NCBI RefSeq assembly: GCF_011046895.1 | Contig: NZ_CP049250.1 | Location: 124,001 to 188,000, forward strand | Length of the DNA stretch: 64,000 nucleotides | Origin: Rhizobium rhizoryzae | Lineage (GTDB): Bacteria; Pseudomonadota; Alphaproteobacteria; Rhizobiales; Rhizobiaceae | Direction: 5' to 3' | Shown: one piece after another, positions 38,226-46,679 of the stretch | Numbering within the stretch: position 1 is the first letter of the stretch | How the letters are laid out: each line of letters starts with the position of its first letter | Translations under genes and position numbers: made by a program | The notes under the pieces: model-generated | Seen by the model: the letters and a program-made list of their open reading frames with translations, nothing else | What the model was told of the DNA's origin: nothing | Database searches by the model: none

Positions 38226-39011
38226 TCATCTGTCCTGATGGGCAGGACTGAGACCGTGGGTCATGTCTTCGGCGATCGAGCTTGCGGCTTGACGTACAGG
38301 CGCAACCCATTTTTCACGTTCCGACGGCCCTGCCCTGAAAACCGGGGCCGTTACCGAAATCCCGCCGATAAAATTCTGGGAGGCGACGACAATCGAAGCG
38401 GCAACGCAGCATATTCCGGCCTGATGTTCTTCCAGGTCTTCTGCATAGCCGCGTTGCCGGATCGGGCCCAAGGCGTCCTGAAGCGCGGCGGCATCTGCAA
38501 TCGTGCTGGCCGTATAGCGATGAAAGCGCATTTGATGAACGAGGTCGGCGAGACGATCTTCCGGCAGACACGAAATGGCTGCCTTGCCGATGCCGGTGCA
38601 ATAGACCGGCGATGCATTTCCCACCTGGGAATGCATGCGGACGGCCTGCCTGCTTTCCAGTTTGTCGAGATAGACGATCTCGGCACCACGCAGCATCCCG
38701 AAATGGACGGTCTCCCCGGTGATTTCATGCAGCACCTTCATATGCGGTTCTGCCAGCTTGCGCACGGTATTGCGTGCCCAGGCCCGTGAGGCGAATTTCA
38801 GGAGGCGGATTCCCGGCTGATAGGCGCCGTCCGGGGATATGTCGACCAGACCCTCTACGACCAGATGACGCAGCTGCCGATGAAGGCTGCCCTTCGGCTG
38901 TCCCGTCAGCTTCAACAGATCGCTGAACCGCAAGGCATCCTGCGCCGATGCAATGAGATCCAGCAGATGGATCGCCTTGCCCAAAGTGCCCGTATCGTCG
39001 CTGGATGACAT
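38226..39011 (-). CDS. IclR-family regulator of the galactonate operon
   Basis: A 261-residue IclR regulator: N-terminal winged helix (LGKAIHLLDLIASAQDALRFSDLLKLTGQPKGSLHRQLRHLV) and a C-terminal effector domain with the family segment VHFGMLRGAEIVYLDKLES. It is divergent from the sugar operon and separated by about 110 bases that hold a palindrome, so it most likely controls that operon in response to a pathway intermediate such as 2-keto-3-deoxygalactonate. Confidence 0.93.
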   Translation of the reverse strand: MSSSDDTGTLGKAIHLLDLIASAQDALRFSDLLKLTGQPKGSLHRQLRHLVVEGLVDISPDGAYQPGIRLLKFASRAWARNTVRKLAEPHMKVLHEITGETVHFGMLRGAEIVYLDKLESRQAVRMHSQVGNASPVYCTGIGKAAISCLPEDRLADLVHQMRFHRYTASTIADAAALQDALGPIRQRGYAEDLEEHQAGICCVAASIVVASQNFIGGISVTAPVFRAGPSEREKWVAPVRQAASSIAEDMTHGLSPAHQDR

Positions 39012-39088
39012 CGAAGCCTCGTTGTTCGTGCGCGTCCTCTTATTGACATCGAGACGATAATAGATGTTTTATTCCACATAGTCAAACA

Positions 39089-39109
39089 CGGTTCCAAATA
39101 ATGGAACCG
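39089..39109 (+). promoter_or_regulatory. Candidate IclR operator
   Basis: A perfect 7-bp inverted repeat CGGTTCC / GGAACCG around a 7-base AT-rich centre lies just upstream of the operon start, in the shared divergent promoter region. A TTGACA -35-like box is at 39043-39048. Confidence 0.65.
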
Positions 39110-39120
39110 ACAAGCCTGTC

Positions 39121-39906
39121 GTGAAACCAATGAGTTCGATGCTCCCTGCTCCAACTTTCCCCGATCTTCAGGATCGCGGCGTTCTGATCACCGGTGGCGG
39201 TTCTGGCATCGGTGCAGCGCTGACCGAGGCCTTCGCCATGCAGGGCGCCAAGGTCGCGTTCATCGATGTGGCGGAAGAGCCTTCGCGCCAGCTGGCTAGT
39301 GACCTTTCCAACCAGAGCAAGCACGCGGTCCATTATCTGAAGGCCGATCTTCGCAATGTGAGCGAAGTCCGTGCTGCCGTCGACGATGCGGTGGCAAGGC
39401 TTGGCGGTCTGGGCGTGCTGATCAACAATGCGGCCAGAGACGACCGCCATGAGTTTCTCGACATGAGCGAGGACTATTGGGATGAAAACCAGGCGATCAA
39501 CCTGAAACACATGGCCTTTGCTGCCCAGGCTGCCGCACCCGCTCTGATCCGGGACGGCAGAGGCGCGATCGTCAACATGTCTTCCATCGCCTTCATGCTG
39601 AATATGGGGGCCATGCCGAGCTATACAACCGCCAAGGCCGGCGTTCTGGGCCTGACAAAGAGCCTGGCTGGACGTCTGGGGCCGGAGGGTGTGCGCGTGA
39701 ATGCCATCCTGCCGGGCATGGTGGTGACGGAGCGGCAATTGGAGCTCTGGCTGACGGAAGATGGCATGGCCGCGATGCGTGATCGGCAGTGCCTCAAACG
39801 TAATCTTTTACCCGCCGACATCGTGGGACCATGCCTGTTCCTGGCATCGTCCGCATCGGCGGGAATGACTGCACAATGGATAACCGTAGATGGAGGAGTG
39901 CTCTGA
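39121..39906 (+). CDS. SDR oxidoreductase, probable galactose 1-dehydrogenase
   Basis: A 261-residue short-chain dehydrogenase. The NAD-binding motif is VLITGGGSGIGAA, NNAA follows, and the catalytic Ser/Tyr/Lys are in SSIAFML...PSYTTAKAG. The context (KDGal kinase, KDPGal aldolase, lactonase) makes an aldose 1-dehydrogenase of the De Ley-Doudoroff route, oxidising D-galactose to galactonolactone, the best guess. Start is GTG at 39121 or ATG at 39130 or 39139; none has a strong ribosome binding site. Confidence 0.85.
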   Translation: MKPMSSMLPAPTFPDLQDRGVLITGGGSGIGAALTEAFAMQGAKVAFIDVAEEPSRQLASDLSNQSKHAVHYLKADLRNVSEVRAAVDDAVARLGGLGVLINNAARDDRHEFLDMSEDYWDENQAINLKHMAFAAQAAAPALIRDGRGAIVNMSSIAFMLNMGAMPSYTTAKAGVLGLTKSLAGRLGPEGVRVNAILPGMVVTERQLELWLTEDGMAAMRDRQCLKRNLLPADIVGPCLFLASSASAGMTAQWITVDGGVL

Positions 39907-40820
39907 TGAATGAGCCCGCCTATGTGGCCGTAGACTGGGGTACCTCCAGCTTCCGGCTGTGGCTGATGGACAGAGACGATCATGTGCTGGCGGAGCGCCG
40001 CAGCGGCGAAGGCATGACGACGGCGGCCTCCATGGGCTTTGGCACTGTCCTGTCCTCGCACCTGCAGACCGTTCAGGCAAGTGCTGCCCTGCCCGTGGTT
40101 ATCTGCGGCATGGCAGGAGCCCGTCAGGGTTGGGTGGAGGCCGGATATGTCGATGTCCCGGCAAGGCTTTCGACGGTTCTTTCAAATGCCGTTCGCGTTC
40201 CGGCGGAAGAGCGGGACATCCGGATCCTGCCAGGGATCGCCCAGCGCAGCGATACCATGCCTGATGTCATGCGCGGCGAGGAAACCCAATTGCTGGGCTC
40301 TGCCGGCATCGCCAGCCAACGGCTTGTCTGCATGCCGGGAACGCATTCGAAATGGGTGGGCGTGAATGGCGATATCGTCACCAGCTTTTCGTCATTCATG
40401 ACCGGCGAAGTCTTCGACGCTCTATCCAAGCATACGATCCTTAAACATGCCATGGCTGAGGCAGACAGTTTCGATGGCTCCCATCCGGCCTTTATCGCTG
40501 CGGTGAGACATGCACGCGAAAACCCGGCCATGTTCACCAATCTCATTTTTACATGCCGGTCCGGACAGCTGTTGCACGGGCTGGATGCGACCTCGGCGGC
40601 GGCTCGCTTGTCGGGCTTGTTGATTGGTACCGAATTCGCTGGCGGGCTTTCCATTGCCGGAACAGACGCGACGGTTCAACTGGTCGCATCCGGTAAGCTG
40701 CTAACGCTGTATGAAGCTGCATTCGCCGCCCTCGATCTCGACTTCGAGTCCGTGGATGCGGATCTCGCCGTTCGCAACGGGCTTGCCTCAGCTGCCCGTT
40801 CTCTATTCTTCGCGCATTAA
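39906..40820 (+). CDS. dgoK: 2-dehydro-3-deoxygalactonokinase
   Basis: A 304-residue sugar-acid kinase of the DgoK family that phosphorylates 2-keto-3-deoxygalactonate. The N-terminus VAVDWGTSSFRLWLMD is the ATP-binding signature, with ICGMAGARQGWVEAGY and MPGTHSKWV later. The ATG at 39906 overlaps the preceding TGA by one base; the longer upstream frame is rejected. It is the second gene of the operon. Confidence 0.94.
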   Translation: MNEPAYVAVDWGTSSFRLWLMDRDDHVLAERRSGEGMTTAASMGFGTVLSSHLQTVQASAALPVVICGMAGARQGWVEAGYVDVPARLSTVLSNAVRVPAEERDIRILPGIAQRSDTMPDVMRGEETQLLGSAGIASQRLVCMPGTHSKWVGVNGDIVTSFSSFMTGEVFDALSKHTILKHAMAEADSFDGSHPAFIAAVRHARENPAMFTNLIFTCRSGQLLHGLDATSAAARLSGLLIGTEFAGGLSIAGTDATVQLVASGKLLTLYEAAFAALDLDFESVDADLAVRNGLASAARSLFFAH

Positions 40821-40832
40821 AAGGATTTCGAC

Positions 40833-41471
40833 ATGAGCCGCATCCCCTTTCCAGACATGAAGCGTCCGCTCGTGGCCATCCTGCGGGGGTTGAAACCGGA
40901 GGAAACGCAGGCCGTGGTCGGCGGTCTGATCGAGACTGGTTTTACCGCCATCGAGATTCCGCTTAATTCTCCGGATCCGTTCCGCTCTATCGAAATCGCC
41001 GCGAAGATGGCGCCTGCCGACTGCCTGATCGGCGCAGGAACGGTTCTGACAGTCGGAGATGTTCAATCGCTGGAAAGCGCGGGCGGTAGATTGATGGTGA
41101 GCCCGAATGTGGAGCCGGAGGTGATTTCGCTCGCGGCGGCAAAGGGCATGGTCACGCTACCCGGTTGCTTTACGGCGACCGAGGCGCTGGCTGCCGCAAA
41201 AGCAGGCGCAACGGGCCTCAAGTTCTTCCCTGCCAGCGTTCTTGGTCCGTCCGGCATCAATGCCATCCGTGCAGTTTTGCCGAAGGATCTGCTGATTGCA
41301 GCCGTGGGCGGCGTGTCCGACACCAACTTCGCTGAATATGTCAAAGGTGGCATTACGGCCTTTGGTCTGGGCTCCAGCCTCTACAAGCCGGGCATGAGCG
41401 CCGAGGACGTTATTGCCAAGGCGCGTATCACCATCGAGGCCTATGATCGCGCCGTGGGAGAAGCCGCATGA
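40833..41471 (+). CDS. dgoA: 2-dehydro-3-deoxy-6-phosphogalactonate aldolase
   Basis: A 212-residue class I KDPG/KDPGal aldolase. RPLVAILRGLKPEE and TAIEIPLNSPDP are the N-terminal signature, with the Schiff-base lysine in GLKFFPASVLGPSGI. It cleaves 2-keto-3-deoxy-6-phosphogalactonate to pyruvate and glyceraldehyde 3-phosphate. Starts 12 bases after dgoK; overlaps the lactonase gene by ATGA. Confidence 0.95.
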   Translation: MSRIPFPDMKRPLVAILRGLKPEETQAVVGGLIETGFTAIEIPLNSPDPFRSIEIAAKMAPADCLIGAGTVLTVGDVQSLESAGGRLMVSPNVEPEVISLAAAKGMVTLPGCFTATEALAAAKAGATGLKFFPASVLGPSGINAIRAVLPKDLLIAAVGGVSDTNFAEYVKGGITAFGLGSSLYKPGMSAEDVIAKARITIEAYDRAVGEAA

Positions 41472-42355
41472 CGGAAATCTTCGACTTCAAAGGCAGCGTC
41501 CTGTCGGATCATCCTTGCATGCTGGGCGAAGGCCCAACCTACGACCCGCACACGAAGACGCTCTACTGGTTCAACATCCTGGGTCAGGAACTGCATGAGC
41601 TTTCGCTGGATACCGGCGAGAAGAAGCTGCATGCCCTGCCCTGCAAGGCAAGTGTTCTGGCCCGCATCGACGGCGAGCGGCAATTGCTGGCAACCGAGCG
41701 CGGACTGATGATCCGCGAGCGCGCAACGGGCGTTCTATCTCCCTATCTGGAACTTGAACCTGCCCATATGGGAAATCGCTCCAACGACGGGCGCGTGCAC
41801 CAGAGCGGCGCCTTGTGGATCGGCACGATGGGCTTGAAAGCACAGGACGGCGCGGGTTCGATCTATCACGTTGCGGGAAACCAGGTCACCCGCATCTTCA
41901 CCGGGATCAGCATTCCCAACAGCATCTGCTTTTCACCGGACGGGGCAATCGGCTACTTCACCGATACACGCAATAGCCGCATCATGCGGGTTGCGCTTGA
42001 TGCCAAGACCGGCCTGCCGACTGAACAGGCTTCGGTCTTCATCGACACCGGCAGCCGGGCGGGCGGAGCAGACGGTTCCGTGTGTGATGCCGAGGGAGCG
42101 CTGTGGAATGCGCGCTGGGGTCAGTCGGCCGTCGATAAATATGCGCCAGACGGTACTCATCTTGCGCGATATGCTCTTCCCACTGCGCGGACAAGCTGCC
42201 CGGCTTTTTTTGGCGAGAATGCCAACCGCATGTTCGTGACCTCCGCCTTCGAGGGAGCAACGGCACAGGAGCGCCAGACAGACACGAAGGCTGGCTTCAC
42301 TTTCGATCTGGGGATCGATGTAAAAGGCCGGTTCGAGCCCGATTTCAAACTCTGA
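41468..42355 (+). CDS. SMP-30/gluconolactonase family sugar lactonase
   Basis: A 295-residue six-bladed beta-propeller of the SMP-30 family. Motifs: MLGEGPTYDPHTKTLYWFNI (metal-binding Glu), NRSNDGRVHQSGALWIGTM, ISIPNSICFSPDG and GGADGSVCDAEGALWNA. It most likely opens galactonolactone made by the dehydrogenase encoded first in the operon. Translationally coupled to dgoA by a four-base overlap. A terminator follows. Confidence 0.92.
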   Translation: MTEIFDFKGSVLSDHPCMLGEGPTYDPHTKTLYWFNILGQELHELSLDTGEKKLHALPCKASVLARIDGERQLLATERGLMIRERATGVLSPYLELEPAHMGNRSNDGRVHQSGALWIGTMGLKAQDGAGSIYHVAGNQVTRIFTGISIPNSICFSPDGAIGYFTDTRNSRIMRVALDAKTGLPTEQASVFIDTGSRAGGADGSVCDAEGALWNARWGQSAVDKYAPDGTHLARYALPTARTSCPAFFGENANRMFVTSAFEGATAQERQTDTKAGFTFDLGIDVKGRFEPDFKL

Positions 42356-42412
42356 AGATATTCTTCATCAACGTTTTCGGCAGCTTTCGCAGGCACCCGC
42401 AAACCACAAAAA

Positions 42413-42447
42413 GGCGAAAATGTTCCGGCATTTTCGCCTGTTTTTTT
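42413..42447 (+). terminator. Terminator of the galactonate operon
   Basis: A 10-bp stem GGCGAAAATG / CATTTTCGCC with a TTCCGG loop is followed by TGTTTTTTT, about 57 bases past the lactonase stop. Confidence 0.92.
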
Positions 42448-42561
42448 AGCATTTTCTAACGGAACTTACCCTCTCAAACGACATTCTCCTCTCGAACCGG
42501 CGCGGTGAAGAACACTCCAAACCGCGCTTCAAGAGCAAGAACCAAGGAAGGTATGTTCGAG

Positions 42562-43194
42562 ATGAAGAAGACCCTTAGCACCATGGCAGCCGCTGCCGTA
42601 CTGATGGCCTCCACAGCAATCGCGCCGGCATTTGCACAGTCCAGCACCACTGCACCGGCCACGACGCCGAACGCCCAGCAGATGGACACAACCATGCCGA
42701 AGGCATCCGGCACAACGAACAGCGGCGCGATGAATGGCACCACTGGCACTGCCGCGCCGACAACATCTGCAGCAGCGTCCGGTGAATACATCACGCAGCA
42801 GAGCGAAACGCAGGTTAGCGCCAACGACTACATCGGCAAGGCGATCTATAACGCCGAGAACAACAGCATCGGCGATGTAAACGACCTCATCCTGGAAGAG
42901 AACGGCGGCATCGTCGCTGCAGTGGTTGGCGTTGGCGGCTTCCTCGGCATCGGTGAGAAGGACGTCGCAGTTCCGATGAGCAAGCTGACAATGGCGCGCG
43001 ATGAAAACAACAATGTGCGCCTCACAACAACCGAAACAGCAGATTCCCTGAAGGCTGCTCCGGAGTTCAAGACACTGAGCGATCAGCAGGCTGAGATGCG
43101 CTCCAACGCAACCGATACCACGACCACGTCTTCGACGAATGGCGCGGTACCGGCAGGCAACGCCACTACCCCGTCGACGCAGGCCCGCCCATAA
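42562..43194 (+). CDS. Secreted PRC-barrel protein
   Basis: A 210-residue exported protein: signal peptide (MKKTLSTMAAAAVLMAS, cleavage AFA-Q), a Thr/Ala/Pro-rich linker, a PRC-barrel domain at about residues 85-160 (YIGKAIYNAENNSIGDVNDLILEENGGI), and a Thr/Ser-rich tail. PRC-barrels bind partners or small ligands; the role here is unknown. The ATG at 42562 is chosen; 42553 (MFEMKK) is only two bases from GGAAGG but is also possible. Confidence 0.88.
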   Translation: MKKTLSTMAAAAVLMASTAIAPAFAQSSTTAPATTPNAQQMDTTMPKASGTTNSGAMNGTTGTAAPTTSAAASGEYITQQSETQVSANDYIGKAIYNAENNSIGDVNDLILEENGGIVAAVVGVGGFLGIGEKDVAVPMSKLTMARDENNNVRLTTTETADSLKAAPEFKTLSDQQAEMRSNATDTTTTSSTNGAVPAGNATTPSTQARP

Positions 43195-43277
43195 CGGGCA
43201 GCCTCTGGAACGAGAGACACGTTGTCAACTTAATAGGGCGGGGCTTCGGCACCGCCCTTTTTTCGACTTCTACGGCT

Positions 43278-44648
43278 TCATGCAATCTCGCGCGTGGTGA
43301 CGGTAAAATCGCGGTAATTGCGTTCAAGATAGGCAAGCGTCGCGGCAGCATCGACCGGCCGACCGTAGAAATAGCCCTGCCCCATGGAACAGCCGAGCGC
43401 CTTGAGCTTCTCCGCGTCGGCCTTTTCCTCGATTCCCTCGGCAACAACCTGCAGATCAAGTCCATCACACATGGCGATGATGGCCTTCACAATATGTTCC
43501 GACGCCCGATCCGTGGTGATGCGGGATACGAATGCGCGGTCGATCTTTACCTTGTCGAAGGTGAAGTCCCGCAGCCGCCCGAGACTGGATTGGCCGGTGC
43601 CGAAATCATCAAGCGATATGCGCACGCCCGCTTGCCGCAGTTCTGCGATGATGCGCTCTGCCGTGTCGGCGGATGTCATCACGGCGGTTTCAGTGATTTC
43701 AAGCTCGAGGCGAACGGGATCGAGACCCACGCGTGCCAAGGTCGCAAGTATCGTCGGGGCGGTGGTCGGGTCCATCAACTGAGCCGACGAGAGATTGAAG
43801 GAGAGAAAGAGTTCTCGCGGCCAGGAAAGAGCCGCTTCCGCCGCCTTGCGCAGCAGCGTTTCCGACAGCGCATCGATGAAGCCCCGTTCCTCCGCCAATG
43901 GCACGAAGACGGCAGGAGAGACAAAGCCGAGATCCGCATCAATCCAGCGGGCCAGCGCTTCAAATCCCACGACCGATCCATCCCGGATACGCACGATGGG
44001 CTGGAAATGCACATCCACAGCATCCGCCATGATGGCGTTCCGCAAGGCCTGTTCCAACTGGGTGGAGCGCTTCATTTCCTGCGCAATCTCACGGGAATAG
44101 ACCGTGATCTGCCCGCGGCCTCGGCGCTTCGAGCGGTAAAGCGCGGTTTCGGCGCTTTTCAGCAGCTCGTCGAACTCTTCTCCCGCAAACGGATAGATGG
44201 CAAAGCCGAAGGATGCCGAGAGGCGCACATTGCGATCTCCCAGATCGTAGGGCGCCGAGAGCACCTCCCGGATCATCAGGCCGATGCGTTCAGCACTTGT
44301 CTTCTCAAAGACCAGAGGCAGCAGAAAGGCAAACTCATCGCCCTCATGCCGTGTGACGGTCGCTCCATCGGGGATGCAGGCCTTGAGACGATGGGCAACC
44401 TGGCACAGGATCTCGTCGCCTGCCTGCGAGCCGAACAGATCGTTGATCGGTTTGAACCCGTCGAGGTTTGCAATGCCGATCGTAAAGGGAGCCGGATCTT
44501 CAGCACGCTCGGAGACAAGAGCGCGGACCTTTTCGCGCAGCCGATGGCGGTTCCCGAGTCCTGTCAGAGGATCGCGATAGGCCAGGACCTGAAGTTCGTT
44601 ATGCGTCACCTGTGGCAATGCGGCCGCCGCTTCATTTCTTCGCCACAC
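43278..44648 (-). CDS. EAL phosphodiesterase with degenerate GGDEF domain
   Basis: A 456-residue protein: GGDEF domain at about residues 15-190, EAL domain at about 205-450, no membrane segment. The GGDEF signature reads HEGDEF, and the metal-binding DxD position is NLD, so diguanylate cyclase activity is doubtful and there is no RxxD inhibitory site. The EAL half keeps its key residues: GFEALARW, FNLS, EITE, LDDFGTG, KIDR, EGIE and GQGYFYGRP, so it should cleave cyclic di-GMP. It follows the PAS/receiver gene by 78 bases and is likely part of the same operon. Confidence 0.93.
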   Translation of the reverse strand: MWRRNEAAAALPQVTHNELQVLAYRDPLTGLGNRHRLREKVRALVSERAEDPAPFTIGIANLDGFKPINDLFGSQAGDEILCQVAHRLKACIPDGATVTRHEGDEFAFLLPLVFEKTSAERIGLMIREVLSAPYDLGDRNVRLSASFGFAIYPFAGEEFDELLKSAETALYRSKRRGRGQITVYSREIAQEMKRSTQLEQALRNAIMADAVDVHFQPIVRIRDGSVVGFEALARWIDADLGFVSPAVFVPLAEERGFIDALSETLLRKAAEAALSWPRELFLSFNLSSAQLMDPTTAPTILATLARVGLDPVRLELEITETAVMTSADTAERIIAELRQAGVRISLDDFGTGQSSLGRLRDFTFDKVKIDRAFVSRITTDRASEHIVKAIIAMCDGLDLQVVAEGIEEKADAEKLKALGCSMGQGYFYGRPVDAAATLAYLERNYRDFTVTTREIA

Positions 44649-44726
44649 CTTATCATGTGGCCATCGGCAGAATGGTGCTGAATGATTAAGAATAATTTAC
44701 GATCGGATCAGTGTTGCACACAAGTT

Positions 44727-46472
44727 TTATGCACGCTTGGTAGCGCTAACGCCATCGGCCAAATATTTGCGGAATTTTTCCTCAAGAACATCCGGGCTCA
44801 GCGGCTTCATGACGACGTCATTCATTCCGGCGGCCCAGCAGGCATCCCGGTCGCCTTCCACCGCAGGAGACAAGACGCCAATGATCGGGGTCCGCCCCGG
44901 CGTCTCTTCCGTTTCGCGTATTTTGGAGGCTGCCTCATATCCATTGAGCTTCGGCAAGGTTACATCCATCAACACGATACGCGGATTGAGTTCCCGCCAC
45001 AATCGGACAGCCTCCTCGCCATCGCCCGCGATGACATAAGTGTAGCCGAAACCTTCGAGGATCTGGGAAAAGACGATGCGGTTGACGGCGTTATCTTCCG
45101 CCACCAGCACATCGACCGCAGTGTCGGCGGCCACCTGCCATTCGACGTCTGGTTCTTCCTCAGCCTTGTCGTTCTTGGGGCGCAGCAGATGCCGCGTGAT
45201 CTTGGACATCAACTCGCGTTCCATCTGGAACGCTTCGAAGACAAGCACATCGATGCCGCTGGCCTGCGCTACCTCGAGGCATTCGAACGGCATGGCGCTG
45301 TCGATCGCAATGAGGTCGATCGTCATCTGACGCTCAGCCGCGATATCGGTAATCGCCTTCACCTCCGCAGCACTTCGGGCCGATGTGGCATCGAGGCCGA
45401 GCCCCAGCATCTGTGGCAGACCATCCTGCTCGATCCGGCTGTCCTGCGTCACGAGCAGGACACGCCGACCGGCAATCGGAAGGACCGGTACAACGGCTTC
45501 CTCTACAAGAGTATCCGGCGGCCGCATGTCCGAATGAACGAAATCAAGCCCCTCCATCCCGGTGAAGATGGCGTCCGCAGGCAGGCCACCGCCAAGAAGA
45601 TCCGACAGATCTTCCATGATGGTAACGACCAGATACCGGCCTGGCTTCCCCACCCTGAATTTGCGCGTCAGCATGGCGGTCGTTGAACCATCGGCGCGTA
45701 CCACGCGCTCGGCAATCTGGAACGGCTCTCCTGTTTCCAGAACCTGGGAATTGATCCGGTCCACTCTCTCTGCCAGATCCGGCGCAAGAAGCTCGCGGGC
45801 ATTGCGTCCAAGAATGTCTTCCGGAAGACGATCGTAGAGCGCGGCACAGGAGCGGTTGACGCCGACATAGGTGAGCGAGCGATCCTTCACCAGAACCGGA
45901 AACGGCAGGTTTTCAAGAATTTCTTCGGTAACCTGAACGCGTTCCAGATCGGCACGCCACTGATCTTCCCGCTTGCGATGCTCGGAGATATCCCGCAGCA
46001 CGCAGACGCCGAAGCCCGAGGGGAAGCGACGTCGCGTCAGGCTCATCCACCGGTCTTGTCCGCGCCGCTCGGTTGACTCGGATCGTTCCTTCCAGAGGGC
46101 GGCAATTTCTCCTGCTATCCAGTCATCCCGACCCACTGCCGGACGTGCGCGGCGATCGGGTTTGAGAGGGGAATAGCCGCCATTGTCATAGAGGGCGCCA
46201 AACAGTTCGCGAAGCCGTGCACCTGGCGCCAGCAGTTCCGGCTGCACGGGCAGAAAGTTGCGAACCTGCGCACTGGCAAACAGGATGGTATCGTTACGGT
46301 CATAGACGAGGAAGCCACCCGAAATGGCGTCGGCAACGATTTCAAGCAATTGCGATTGAAATTCAGTGTCCGGATGCGTGTTTTCACTCATCGCGTACTC
46401 ATCCGGTACCGATGGGAAACCTCCGTAAAGCGGAGCCGGCAGATACGCTGGGCCGGACGCATAATATTTCAT
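44727..46472 (-). CDS. PAS/receiver signalling protein without kinase domain
   Basis: A 581-residue protein (554 if the ATG at 46391 is used). It has two PAS domains (about residues 40-165 and 175-290), a degenerate receiver-like region (about 320-410, ending in LIAIDSAMPFE), and a C-terminal intact receiver (about 440-560) with AEDN, the phosphorylated Asp in IVLMDVTLPKLNGYEA and VVMKPLS. There is no histidine kinase domain. The neighbouring EAL gene suggests a role in cyclic di-GMP control. Confidence 0.85.
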   Translation of the reverse strand: MKYYASGPAYLPAPLYGGFPSVPDEYAMSENTHPDTEFQSQLLEIVADAISGGFLVYDRNDTILFASAQVRNFLPVQPELLAPGARLRELFGALYDNGGYSPLKPDRRARPAVGRDDWIAGEIAALWKERSESTERRGQDRWMSLTRRRFPSGFGVCVLRDISEHRKREDQWRADLERVQVTEEILENLPFPVLVKDRSLTYVGVNRSCAALYDRLPEDILGRNARELLAPDLAERVDRINSQVLETGEPFQIAERVVRADGSTTAMLTRKFRVGKPGRYLVVTIMEDLSDLLGGGLPADAIFTGMEGLDFVHSDMRPPDTLVEEAVVPVLPIAGRRVLLVTQDSRIEQDGLPQMLGLGLDATSARSAAEVKAITDIAAERQMTIDLIAIDSAMPFECLEVAQASGIDVLVFEAFQMERELMSKITRHLLRPKNDKAEEEPDVEWQVAADTAVDVLVAEDNAVNRIVFSQILEGFGYTYVIAGDGEEAVRLWRELNPRIVLMDVTLPKLNGYEAASKIRETEETPGRTPIIGVLSPAVEGDRDACWAAGMNDVVMKPLSPDVLEEKFRKYLADGVSATKRA

Positions 46473-46679
46473 TCCTTACTACCCGATAAAATAAGGAGAT
46501 CGGGTCGTTGTTCTCACCGCACTGAGTTAGACAGGAGCAAACTGGCGCGAAGCTGCCCCGGCCTTCAATTTTACTGCTTCAGTCTATCGCAGGGATGTTA
46601 AGCCCGACTTAATTGTCTGCGTAGGGGAGAACCAGCGATACGGGCTTCTCAAGCACAGACAAATCCGAGACAATAGGGC

